The notes beneath the pieces were generated by a model that saw only the letters and a list, made by a program, of their open reading frames with translations, had not been told where the DNA came from and did no database searches. Position numbers and translations under genes: made by a program. From Mycolicibacterium sp. TY81 (GTDB lineage Bacteria > Actinomycetota > Actinomycetes > Mycobacteriales > Mycobacteriaceae): a stretch of DNA of 64,000 bases. How positions within the stretch are numbered: the first letter of the stretch is position 1; each line of letters opens with the position of its first letter. Of this stretch, positions 10,153 through 17,168 are shown piece after piece. The stretch is taken from NCBI RefSeq assembly GCF_018326285.1, contig NZ_AP023362.1, forward strand, positions 434,001-498,000, in the 5' to 3' direction.

Positions 10153-10964
10153 GTATTCAACGACTGCAATCACATTGGGGATTCACCCGGATGCCGTTCG
10201 GACGTGACCTGGCCCCCTCGATGCTGCACCGCCACCCCGGCCACAGCGAAGCGATCGCCCGGATCGGCTGGTGTGTGGACCAATGCGCCATCGGGGTCAT
10301 CACCGGTGAAGTCGGCGCCGGCAAAACCGTAGCCATCCGCGCCGCAGCCACCTCCCTGGACCCCGCCCGCCACGTCATCATCTACCTGGCCAACCCCACC
10401 ATCGGAGTGCGCGGCATGCTCACCCACATCGTGGCCACCCTCGGGCACACCCCGGCGTTTCACACCGCCCGACTGGCCCCCCAGGCCGCCGACGCACTGG
10501 CCGCCGAACACGCCGAACGCGGCCGAAACCCCGTGCTCGTCGTCGATGAGGCCCACCTGCTCGACAATCATCAGCTCGAAGCGATCCGCCTTTTGACCAA
10601 CCACGACATGGACTCCGGATCACCGTTCGCCGCCGTGCTCGTCGGGCAACCCACCCTGCGGCACCGACTGCGCCTGGGCGTGCTGGCCGCGCTGGATCAG
10701 CGCATCGCGGTGCGCTACACCCTGCCCGGGATGAGTCCGGCCGACACCGCCGACTACATCGCCCATCACACCAAGATCGCCGGCCGCTCCGATGCGCTGT
10801 TCGCCGACGACGCGATCACGCTGATCCACAACGCCTCCCGCGGGCACCCCCGCGCAGTCAACAACCTCGCCCTGCACGCCCTGACCGCCGCGTTCGCCGC
10901 CGGGCATTCCATCGTCGGGGAGAAAGCCGCACGCATCGCCATCAGCGAAACAGCAACCGACTGA
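10149..10964 (+). CDS. ExeA/TnsC-like AAA+ ATPase of the transposon
   Basis: 271 residues starting at the GTG that overlaps the transposase stop. Walker A is GEVGAGKT (about residues 54-61) and Walker B LVVDEAHLL (about 124-132), with a sensor stretch near VLVGQPTLRHRL. A C-terminal AAA lid resembles ExeA and TnsC/TniB proteins, including ASRGHPRAVNNLALHAL. In Tn7, Tn5053 and IS21 systems the partner ATPase selects and marks target DNA and activates the transposase. The gene is intact. Adjacent hairpin 11031-11063 is likely its terminator. Confidence 0.9.
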   Translation: MSIQRLQSHWGFTRMPFGRDLAPSMLHRHPGHSEAIARIGWCVDQCAIGVITGEVGAGKTVAIRAAATSLDPARHVIIYLANPTIGVRGMLTHIVATLGHTPAFHTARLAPQAADALAAEHAERGRNPVLVVDEAHLLDNHQLEAIRLLTNHDMDSGSPFAAVLVGQPTLRHRLRLGVLAALDQRIAVRYTLPGMSPADTADYIAHHTKIAGRSDALFADDAITLIHNASRGHPRAVNNLALHALTAAFAAGHSIVGEKAARIAISETATD

Positions 10965-11030
10965 ACCAAATCCACGTCACCACGGCGACGACCACGCCAC
11001 CGCGACAAGGATCCCGTCACCGAGATCACC

Positions 11031-11063
11031 AACGCCCCGCTCGCCACAAGCGAGCGGGGCGTT
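11031..11063 (+). terminator. Hairpin terminator after the transposon ATPase gene
   Basis: A perfect 13-bp stem (AACGCCCCGCTCG / CGAGCGGGGCGTT) with a 7-base loop, followed by CTCATC. Mycobacterial intrinsic terminators often lack a long U tract. It lies 66 bases after the ATPase stop and before the right terminus. Confidence 0.75.
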
Positions 11064-11113
11064 CTCATCAATGCATCATCATCAACGCCGATGACGCCGA
11101 CATCTTCATCGTC

Positions 11114-11127
11114 AGCGACGGCCAACA
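11114..11127 (-). repeat. Right terminal inverted repeat of the transposon
   Basis: Read inward on the minus strand it is TGTTGGCCGTCGCT. The adjacent 60 bases contain repeated GATGA/CGTCA elements comparable to those at the left end. The second CGACT copy follows at 11128-11132. Confidence 0.8.
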
Positions 11128-11194
11128 CGACTGCGCACAGCCACTTCACCTCGAAGGTGTGCAGGTGGTCGGCGACGAACTGGAAGCGGCTCAC
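11128..11194 (-). pseudogene. IS3 OrfB transposase, 5' fragment (element A)
   Basis: GTG at 11192-11194 opens a frame reading MSRFQFVADHLHTFEVKWLC, the N-terminus usual for this IS3 OrfB subgroup. It is cut at 11128-11132 by the transposon; the remainder is at 6943-7780. The start overlaps the orfA stop (GTGA), so the two orfs were translationally coupled. Confidence 0.8.
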
Positions 11195-11524
11195 CAGTTC
11201 GTCTCCCCGGCGAAATACTTGGCCGCCGACCGCAGAATGTCACGCTCGGTAGACAACCGAGCCTCCGTGGCGCGTAACGCCTTGTTCTCGGCCCGTAGCC
11301 GGGCCAGCTCCTGCTCTGGGGTCTCAACGCCGGGGGCTCGGCTGTGCTGCTGCGGTGGGGTTGCGGTGCCTGATCGGCACCCCGGCGGCTTTGCACCACG
11401 CTGAGAGCGTCACACCGGAGATGCCGAGTTCGTCGGCGATCTGCGTGATCGTGGCGCCCTCGGTGTCTCGGTACAGCGCTACCGCGTCCCGTTTGAACTC
11501 GTCAGGGTAATTTTTCCTTGCCAT
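11191..11524 (-). pseudogene. IS3 OrfA (element A), frameshifted
   Basis: The ATG at 11522-11524 opens an HTH protein (MARKNYPDEFKRDAVALYR..., with TITQIADELGISGVTLSAWC) typical of IS3 OrfA. That frame stops at 11324. The expected leucine-zipper tail (ETPEQELARLRAENKALR ... YFAGETNW) lies in another frame and ends at 11191. A shift near the run GAGCCCCCGG at about 11330-11340 separates them. Together with the transposon insertion this makes element A doubly inactive. Confidence 0.75.
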
Positions 11525-11599
11525 CGTGGTGGATCATCTCGCTTCCCCCGCCAACCTTGCGGGATTCAGCGTGTCCAACACACGGGGTCAAGTCCCTAG

Positions 11600-11733
11600 T
11601 ACGGCTACTCCAGGAGTTTCCCTTCGCTCCCGCCGCGATCGGTGAATATGCCTGTCGGCTCTCAATCGACGACAGGAGCAAGCTCTGGATACGCGCAGAC
11701 CAAACAAACCAGACGGACCAGCTGCTCAGTGCT
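11600..11733 (+). pseudogene. KAP-family NTPase gene, middle segment
   Basis: Between the two IS3 elements the frame reads VRLLQEFPFAPAAIGEYACR and on to DQTNQTDQLLSA. It joins in frame to codon 1030 of the 5' segment once IS element A and one TAG copy are removed (…AADQV|VRLLQEF…). It ends at the GCT codon that is duplicated by IS3 element B. Base composition resembles the 5' segment rather than the IS elements. Confidence 0.85.
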
Positions 11734-11765
11734 GGGTCTGCTGCACGATCAGGTGACAGTTTCGG

Positions 11766-12623
11766 TCACGCGGCCTGACTGGCCGGTGTGGTCATGATTG
11801 CTTCGAATTCGATCGGGGTCAACCGCCCGAGGCCGGACTGGCGGCGGCGCCGGTGGTAGGTGCGCTCGATCCAGGTGACGATCGCGATGCGGAGTTGTTC
11901 TCGGGTGTCCCAGCGGCGGCGGTCGAGCACGTTCTTCTGCAGCAGGCTAAAGAAGCTCTCCATGGCGGCGTTGTCGCCGGCGGCTCCGACACGGCCCATA
12001 GAGCCGACCATCTCGTGTTGATTCAAGGCGTGTACGAATTTCCTTGACCGGAACTGAGATCCGCGATCCGAGTGCAGAATGCACCCCGCGACATCTCCGC
12101 GTCGGGCTACCGCGCTGTGTAGTGCCCGGATGGCCAGTTGTGACTTCATTCGGGAGTCGATGCTGTAGCCGACGATCCGGTTGGAGAACACGTCCTTAAT
12201 CGCACAGAGGTAGAGCTTGCCCTCACCGGTGCGGTGCTCAGTGATGTCACTGAGCCACAACTGATTTGGCCCTTCAGCGGTGAAGTCACGCTCGACAAGA
12301 TCGTCGTGCACCGGCGGCCCGACTTTGCCGTTCTTGCCGCGTTTCTTACCAAACACGCTCCACAGTCGATTCTGCGAGCAGATCCGCCATGCGGTGCGCT
12401 CGGCCATCGGCTCGCCGGCATCGCGCGCCTCCTCCACGAGGTAGCGGTAGCCGAACTCCGGATCGTCTGCGTGCGCGTCGAACAGCGCATTGGCGCGGTA
12501 GGCCTCGATGAGTTCGGCCTCGGTGATGGGGTCGGCCAGCCAGCGGTAATACGGTTGGCGGGAGAGCTTGAGTACCCGGCACGTCACCGCGACGGGGATC
12601 CCGTCGGCGGCGAGCTCTTTCAC
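11766..12623 (-). CDS. IS3-family OrfB transposase (element B)
   Basis: 285 residues with a complete DDE core: D in LWLSDITEHRT, D in CILHSDRGSQF and E in NAAMESFFSLLQ. The N-terminus (ADGIPVAVTCRVLKLSRQPYY) is the HTH_21-like start of IS3 OrfB. The ATG overlaps the orfA stop (12620-12623), so OrfB is either reinitiated or made as an OrfAB fusion by -1 frameshifting, as in other IS3 elements. No interruption is seen. Confidence 0.92.
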   Translation of the reverse strand: MKELAADGIPVAVTCRVLKLSRQPYYRWLADPITEAELIEAYRANALFDAHADDPEFGYRYLVEEARDAGEPMAERTAWRICSQNRLWSVFGKKRGKNGKVGPPVHDDLVERDFTAEGPNQLWLSDITEHRTGEGKLYLCAIKDVFSNRIVGYSIDSRMKSQLAIRALHSAVARRGDVAGCILHSDRGSQFRSRKFVHALNQHEMVGSMGRVGAAGDNAAMESFFSLLQKNVLDRRRWDTREQLRIAIVTWIERTYHRRRRQSGLGRLTPIEFEAIMTTPASQAA

Positions 12624-12928
12624 GAGCGGGTAGACCCTTTTCCCGGCAGATTGGCCTGCGATAAATACGCTGCGGCCCGACGCAGCACCTCGTTCTCTTG
12701 CTCTAGCAGTTTGATCCGCCGTCGGGCTTCGCGCAGCTCACCGGACTCGCTGGCGCTCTTGCCGGGCTTGGTGCCTTCGTCGATGTCGGCCTGACGGAGC
12801 CATTTCTGCAGCGTCATCGGGTGCACTCCGAAATCGGTGGCGATCTGCTCGATCGTTACACCGTCATCGCGGTTGCGAGCGACCCGGACGACGTCGTCGC
12901 GGAACTCGCGGGGGTAGGGCCTTGCCAT
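12620..12928 (-). CDS. IS3-family OrfA (element B)
   Basis: 102 residues from the ATG at 12926-12928 (MARPYPREFRDDVVRVAR). It has an HTH (VTIEQIATDFGVHPMTLQKWL) and a C-terminal leucine-zipper-like helix (EARRRIKLLEQENEVLRRA) for dimerisation and binding to the IS ends. An upstream GTG at 12979 is in frame but outside the usual OrfA start. Confidence 0.9.
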   Translation of the reverse strand: MARPYPREFRDDVVRVARNRDDGVTIEQIATDFGVHPMTLQKWLRQADIDEGTKPGKSASESGELREARRRIKLLEQENEVLRRAAAYLSQANLPGKGSTRS

Positions 12929-13001
12929 GGGGACATCCTTCCAGCCCGCCCATGCTGGGCAAGCCAACTCAGATGTCACCTATTCGTGCAGCAGACCCGC
13001 T

Positions 13002-13400
13002 ATTGGTCAATCTGGCATCGGAGTACAAGCTGTAGACCATATCCGCGATGCTGTCGCACAGCTGACCAGAGAGTCAGACAGGAGCAAGAAACTCAGGCGC
13101 CTTCGATTAGCCAAGCCCGTCAGCGAGCCAGGCAGCGCCGTTGCAGCACTGCAGAAAGCGTGCGGTGCGCTCGCTGGCGTGTTGATGGGGAACAACGTCT
13201 CCGGGGATGTGCGTTCCGCAGCTGAACTCGTGTGTTGGGCGGGAGGCGTCCCGGCGCGCAACCGACCCGAACTGCGTGAATTGTTTGATCAACAGCTCAA
13301 AACACACCGAAACTCCGTGACGAAAACCCTTTTTACCGAACTGGAGAGACTCGGTTTGGTCAGCAAGAAGAAGTCTCTGAAAGAGCTGCTATTTGGCTAG
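13002..13400 (+). pseudogene. KAP-family NTPase gene, 3' segment
   Basis: After IS3 element B the frame resumes (…LLSA|IGQSGIGVQAVDHIRDAV…) and runs to the stop at 13400. It includes SAAELVCWAGGVPARNRPEL and a basic C-terminus (LVSKKKSLKELLFG). Removing the IS and one GCT copy joins it in frame to the middle segment. Alone it has no plausible start. It contributes about 132 residues to the reconstructed 1207-residue NTPase. Confidence 0.85.
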
Positions 13401-13673
13401 CGGCCCAGTGAAGTTCGATGCTGAGAGTCCGGACTCGTCGTGCAAACCATCGCGCAGGGCCCTACAAGCTGACAAACCAGACGCCACCGCCGAGCGGACT
13501 TGCCAGATACTCGGTGCGCATTGATTTAAACAGCGACTTCGTGTGCAGGCATTTCCACAGTCTGCTGCAAGAGCATGTAGACGGGATCGGCGACGCGGCC
13601 GCGCACATACCGCCAGATCACGGTGTCGTGAATTGACCGCGGCTTGTGGATGCCACAGCTCAATTTGGTGTGG
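13401..13673. other. Right flank of the island
   Basis: 273 bases without a supported gene, between the KAP NTPase stop and the stop of the FAD-linked oxidase. On the minus strand an open frame without a start codon runs from about 13673 to a TAA at 13526 and reads like protein (IWRYVRGRVADPVYMLLQQ). It may be a gene remnant cut off when the island was acquired. The 72-codon plus-strand ORF at 13418 shows no recognisable family. Confidence 0.35.
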
Positions 13674-15038
13674 CTAGATGCCCGCCCCGGGATTCAGGAT
13701 GTTGTCGGGATCCAGTGCCGCTTTGATCCGGCGGTTCAGTTCCATGGCCTCCGGGCCGAGTTGGCCGGCCAGCCAGGGCCGCTTGAGCCGGCCGACGCCG
13801 TGCTCTCCGGTGATGGTGCCGCCGAGCGACACGGCCAGGTCCATGATCTCGCCGAACGCGATGTTGGCCCGCCGGGTGTTCTCGGCGTCGTTCGGGTCGT
13901 GGACGATCAGCGGGTGGGTGTTGCCGTCCCCGGCGTGCGCGATCACCGAGATCAACAGGTCGTGCTTGCGGGCAATCTCACCCACGCCGTCGACCAGGTC
14001 CGCCAGCGCGGGCAGCGGCACCCCGACGTCTTCCAGGAGCAGCGGGCCCTTGGCCTCCACCGCCGGGATGGCGAACCGCCGGGCGGCCACGAAGGCCTCG
14101 CCCTCGTCGGGGTCGTCGGTCAAAAAGACTTCTGTCGCACCGGCTTCGGTGAACACGCGGGCCATGAACTCGGTGTCCTCGACGCCCGCCGGGCCGCGGT
14201 CGTCGGAGGCCGCCACCAGCATGGCTTTGGCGCCGCGATCCAGGCCCATCTTCAGCTTGTCCTCGACGGCGTTGATGGCGACGTCGTCCATGAACTCCAG
14301 CATCGACGGGCGAATCCGGCCGGTGACGGTCACGACGGCGTCGGCGGCCGCGCGCACCGAGTCGAAGCTCGCCACCACGGTGCACCCGCGGTGCTGTGGT
14401 GGCAGCAGGCGCAGGGTCGCCTCGGTGACGATGCCGAGGGTGCCCTCGCTGCCGACGAAGAGTTTGGTGAGGCTCAGTCCCGCAACGTCTTTCAGCCGCG
14501 GGCCACCGAGTCGCACCGCCGTGCCGTCGGCCAGCACCACCTGCAGGCCCAGGATGTAGTCGGTGGTGACGCCGTACTTCACGCAGCACAGGCCGCCGGC
14601 ATTGGTGGCGACGTTACCGCCGATGCTGCAGATTTCGAACGACGACGGATCGGGCGGGTACCAGAGGCCATGGGCCGCAACGGCTTTCTTGACCTCGGCG
14701 TTGAGCAGGCCGGGCTGCACCACGGCGGTGCGGGTCGCCGTATCGACGACGATGTCACGCATCCGTTCGGTGGTCAGCACGATGCCGCCGTCGACGGCGG
14801 TCGCCCCGCCGGACAGGCTGGTGCCGGCGCCGCGCGGCACCACCGCGATCTTGTGTGCGCTGGCCCACCGCAGGACCGTCTGCACCTCCTCGGTGCTGCG
14901 CGGTCGCACCACTGCGATGGGAGTGCCGGCGTCGGGATCCAGTGCGCGGTCCTGTCGGTAGGACGCGACGATGTCCGGATCGGTGACGACGGCGTCGGCG
15001 GGCAGGTCGGCGATGAGGCTGGGCAGCGCGGTATGCAC
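13674..15038 (-). CDS. FAD-linked oxidase (GlcD/D-lactate dehydrogenase type)
   Basis: 454 residues from the GTG at 15038, close to the 455 I recall for Rv1257c. An ATG at 15086 would add 16 residues. The N-terminal FAD-binding (PCMH/FAD_binding_4) domain shows VVPRGAGTSLSGGAT and the glycine-rich SIGGNVATNAGG. The C-terminal FAD-oxidase domain includes HAGDGNTHP and ends in TGEHGVGRLKRPWL, motifs of glycolate and D-lactate oxidising enzymes. It probably oxidises a 2-hydroxyacid with FAD; the exact substrate cannot be read. In M. tuberculosis it directly follows cyp130; here the island separates them. Confidence 0.9.
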   Translation of the reverse strand: MHTALPSLIADLPADAVVTDPDIVASYRQDRALDPDAGTPIAVVRPRSTEEVQTVLRWASAHKIAVVPRGAGTSLSGGATAVDGGIVLTTERMRDIVVDTATRTAVVQPGLLNAEVKKAVAAHGLWYPPDPSSFEICSIGGNVATNAGGLCCVKYGVTTDYILGLQVVLADGTAVRLGGPRLKDVAGLSLTKLFVGSEGTLGIVTEATLRLLPPQHRGCTVVASFDSVRAAADAVVTVTGRIRPSMLEFMDDVAINAVEDKLKMGLDRGAKAMLVAASDDRGPAGVEDTEFMARVFTEAGATEVFLTDDPDEGEAFVAARRFAIPAVEAKGPLLLEDVGVPLPALADLVDGVGEIARKHDLLISVIAHAGDGNTHPLIVHDPNDAENTRRANIAFGEIMDLAVSLGGTITGEHGVGRLKRPWLAGQLGPEAMELNRRIKAALDPDNILNPGAGI

Positions 15039-15108
15039 GCGGGCAAGTCTAGGAGCCCGGTGGTGACCAGCGAAGACTCGCGTCATGTGCCGGGGGCATT
15101 AATCCCAT

Positions 15109-15124
15109 GTAACGCCCGTGTTAC
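15109..15124. promoter_or_regulatory. Imperfect palindrome between two divergent genes
   Basis: GTAACGCCCGTGTTAC has arms GTAAC / GTTAC. It lies between the divergent FAD-linked oxidase (minus) and the small gene at 15141 (plus), only 17 bases from the latter's start. It is a candidate operator; the binding protein is unknown. Confidence 0.4.
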
Positions 15125-15140
15125 GGGTATCGTCAGCTAT

Positions 15141-15488
15141 GTGTACAGCAAGGCCTTGTTGGCCGAGATGGGAGCGCTGCGCGACAGCCGTCGCGGAGCG
15201 CATGTGTCTGCGACCGCCATCGAGCTCCACGTGCGCGCCGTGAGCCATAGCGTGCGCACGCGCCGGCCGGCTTTCGTGGCCGACGAGGCGCTCGATCTGA
15301 TCGCGTCAGGGTCGGTGACAACCGTTGCGGCACTCGAGCTTTGGATGGCTGGCCTCTGGCAGCGGGTGCCCGGTGGCTACTTGATCGACGACCGTGAACT
15401 GATCGCCCACCTGTCATCTGGTCCGGTGCGGCGCTGGGTGCGCCGGGTGTGGCTCAAGCTCAACAGTGAGTCGGTCATCCCGTTCTGA
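15141..15488 (+). CDS. Small hypothetical protein
   Basis: 115 residues from the GTG at 15141 (MYSKALLAEMGALRDSRRG...), ending in LNSESVIPF. Codon usage fits the genome, and the frame is open far upstream only because of antisense coding of the neighbour. No signal peptide or known domain is visible; the sequence is mixed helical with tryptophans (ELWMAGLWQRV). The start is not preceded by a clear RBS, so translation may be leaderless. It converges with, and overlaps by 14 bp, the TetR gene. Function unknown. Confidence 0.55.
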   Translation: MYSKALLAEMGALRDSRRGAHVSATAIELHVRAVSHSVRTRRPAFVADEALDLIASGSVTTVAALELWMAGLWQRVPGGYLIDDRELIAHLSSGPVRRWVRRVWLKLNSESVIPF

Positions 15489-16113
15489 CCGCACCCGCAG
15501 TTGCGCGGACGCCGCGTAATGCGGCAAACAACAGGTCGTTCAGCATGTCGATGAGGTGGTCGCGGTCGACGGAGATCGCCCCGACGAGGACCGCGGTGAG
15601 CGTCTCGGCGACCCCACCGATGACAAATTGCGCCGCCAGTTGCAGATCGATCGGCCGCGGGTCTGTCGCGGAGCCGCTGAGCCCGGCGACGATGCCCGCG
15701 AATCGCTGAGCTTCCGAGAGGCGACGCGGGCCGAGGACGGGTGAGGACGCGGACTCGATCAGGACGATGCGGCCCTTGCGCCGATCGGTCAGTGCGACGT
15801 CGACAAGTGCGCTGAGCGCCGCGCGCGACCGTGCGCGGGGGCCGCCCTTGGTGTCGGCGATCGCGGCGAGTCCACGCTCTTCCACTTCAGCGGTGATCTC
15901 GTCGAAAACCGCGATGTGCAGGTCCTCGATGCGTGGAAACGACTCGGCGAAGTAGCGCGCCGCCAGGCCGGCCTGCTCCGCTACGCCACGCAGGGTGGTC
16001 GCGGGGATGCCCTTGGTGCCCATCAGCTCCAGGCCTGCCGCGATGAAGCGACGCCGCCGATCGGCGATGCGGTCGGCGCCACTCATGCCGCCGTACTGCC
16101 GCGCCTCACTCAC
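15475..16113 (-). CDS. TetR-family transcriptional regulator
   Basis: 212 residues from the GTG at 16113; ATG at 16086 is an alternative, and the upstream in-frame extension to 16344 is unlikely because it runs through the divergent promoter. The HTH is LRGVAEQAGLAARYFAESF, near residues 37-55, with the AARYF variant of the recognition helix. The C-terminal ligand domain is helical. It is divergent from the DUF2236 gene and likely controls it through the operator between them. Confidence 0.88.
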   Translation of the reverse strand: MSEARQYGGMSGADRIADRRRRFIAAGLELMGTKGIPATTLRGVAEQAGLAARYFAESFPRIEDLHIAVFDEITAEVEERGLAAIADTKGGPRARSRAALSALVDVALTDRRKGRIVLIESASSPVLGPRRLSEAQRFAGIVAGLSGSATDPRPIDLQLAAQFVIGGVAETLTAVLVGAISVDRDHLIDMLNDLLFAALRGVRATAGAVRTG

Positions 16114-16135
16114 GCCACCAATCTTGACACACGCG

Positions 16136-16175
16136 TTGACAGATGGTTGCCTCATCTCATCTATCAACGCTTGAT
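16136..16175 (+). promoter_or_regulatory. Promoter and candidate TetR operator for the DUF2236 gene
   Basis: TTGACA (16136-16141), 17 bases, then ATCTAT (16159-16164) make a SigA-type promoter in front of the ATG at 16194. The palindrome ATCAA-CGC-TTGAT at 16163-16175 overlaps the -10 element, where a TetR repressor could block transcription. Confidence 0.55.
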
Positions 16176-16193
16176 GACAGATTGGATGCGTGC

Positions 16194-17141
16194 ATGACCA
16201 TGACTGCATCGCCCGTGGGGGCCGGCGTGGAGCCGTGGCACCCGAGCCAGCCGCATGCCGAGCTGGCGGCCGACGTCCGGTGGTGGTTGGGCTCGCCGCT
16301 GAGTCTCGGGCTCTTCGGGCGCCTGGCACTCGACCAGGTGGCATACCGCCCGATCGCGGCAGCGGTCGATTGGTCGGGACGATTTCAGGAGAACTTCACC
16401 GACCGGGGTATCCGGTCGCTCGCCTTCGGCATGCTGATGCTGTTCGGCGACGAGGCCGACCGGCGTGGGGACACCGAGGAACTCAAACGGCTGCATGCCG
16501 GCGTGCGGGGAACCGGCAACGGTGAGTTCGCCGACACGCGGTTCAGTGCACTCGACCCCGAACTCTGGAATTGGATCGCCGTCAGCTCGCTGAATCTGTT
16601 CTACCGGGGCTACGTCGCGGTCCGCGGCGAGGACCTCGATGCCGAGCAGCGCGAGGCCGTGTATCGGACCCTGCGGTGGATGATGAGCTATCTGGAGCTG
16701 CCCAGCGCTCGGGCCAAACTGCCTGAGACCCTGGCCGACATGGAGGCCTACTACGACCGCGTCGCCGAACAGCACTTGGCGGACAACGCGTTTCTCCAGT
16801 ACGCCGACGACAGCTTCGACACGTTGCCGATCCCCGCTCTGCTGCCGAAACCGCTCCGGGTACTCATGTCGCCGCTGTGGAGTGCGGTGACTCCCATCGC
16901 GCTGCGCGTGCCGAAAGTGTTGGGGCAGCGCCATGTCCACCCGAAGATGCGGGAACTACTGGACATTCGGTCGACGCCCCTGACTCGGTTGGAATATGCC
17001 CTGTACCTGAGGGCATCGCAGCTGGCCTGGCGGTATCTACCGCGTGCGGTTGTCCTTGATCCGTTGGCGTACAACCGGTACCGCTACGAACGGTTGCGGT
17101 CGGCCTACCACGGGCTCCAATTGGACAGCTTCGCCGCATAG
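16194..17141 (+). CDS. DUF2236 / MpaB-family oxygenase-like protein
   Basis: 315 residues, starting at the ATG at 16194 rather than the upstream in-frame GTG. It belongs to the DUF2236 (MpaB-type, latex-clearing-protein-like) family. Recognisable parts are the N-terminal WWLGSPLSLGLFGRLAL, GIRSLAFGMLMLFGDEADR, and the H(A/G)VRGTG…SALDPELWNWI stretch that in the family carries heme or metal-binding histidines. The C-terminal helices end in LDPLAYNRYRYERLRSAY. Members are heme-dependent oxygenases or of unknown activity, and several lie next to TetR genes as here. The substrate is unknown. Confidence 0.82.
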   Translation: MTMTASPVGAGVEPWHPSQPHAELAADVRWWLGSPLSLGLFGRLALDQVAYRPIAAAVDWSGRFQENFTDRGIRSLAFGMLMLFGDEADRRGDTEELKRLHAGVRGTGNGEFADTRFSALDPELWNWIAVSSLNLFYRGYVAVRGEDLDAEQREAVYRTLRWMMSYLELPSARAKLPETLADMEAYYDRVAEQHLADNAFLQYADDSFDTLPIPALLPKPLRVLMSPLWSAVTPIALRVPKVLGQRHVHPKMRELLDIRSTPLTRLEYALYLRASQLAWRYLPRAVVLDPLAYNRYRYERLRSAYHGLQLDSFAA

Positions 17142-17168
17142 CGGCGAGGCTCGGCGCAGAATCTGGGG

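Larger units (their letters stand above)
7781..11127 (+). mobile_element. Three-gene transposon with TnsB/TnsC-like genes (Tn7/Tn5053-like)
   Basis: A 3347-bp unit bounded by TGTTGACCGTCTCT at the left and TGTTGGCCGTCGCT (read inward from the right), a 14-bp terminal inverted repeat with two mismatches. It is flanked by a perfect 5-bp duplication (CGACT). It contains, all on the + strand, a zinc-ribbon/HTH protein (7979-8569), a DDE transposase in two frames (8690-10152) and an ExeA/TnsC-like ATPase (10149-10964). A strong hairpin terminator follows at 11031-11063. It lies inside orfB of IS3 element A. Both ends carry several CGTCA/GTCAT-type motifs that could bind the transposase. Confidence 0.88.
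6906..11596 (-). mobile_element. IS3-family element A, itself split by a transposon
   Basis: Imperfect inverted repeats start with GGGCCTTGCCCCC at 6906 and, on the other strand, GGGACTTGACCCC at 11596. They extend into GTGGACAC / TTGGACAC and share most of about 26 bp. The flanking 3-bp duplication is TAG. Without the 3347-bp inner transposon and its 5-bp duplication, the element is 1339 bp, a normal IS3 length. It carries orfA (11191-11524) and orfB (11194 to 6943), both now broken. It inserted in the KAP NTPase gene, in opposite orientation to it. Confidence 0.85.
11734..12998 (-). mobile_element. IS3-family element B, complete
   Basis: 1265 bp bounded by inverted repeats beginning GGGTCTGCTGCACGA at both ends (left TC, right AT, then AGGTGACA on both). 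The flanking 3-bp duplication GCT lies at 11731-11733 and 12999-13001. It encodes intact OrfA and OrfB on the minus strand and is therefore potentially active. It sits in the KAP NTPase gene in reverse orientation, 137 bp downstream of IS3 element A. Its end sequences and transposase differ from those of element A, so the two insertions were independent. Confidence 0.88.

Noticed and set aside
13418..13636. 72-codon plus-strand ORF at the island's right flank
   Set aside because: No recognisable family and no clear ribosome site; the minus strand of the same stretch looks more protein-like.
13644..15488. Long plus-strand ORF of about 614 codons over the FAD-linked oxidase
   Set aside because: It is the antisense of a clearly conserved oxidase; high G+C removes stops. 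Only its last 115 codons, beyond the oxidase, are kept as a possible small gene.
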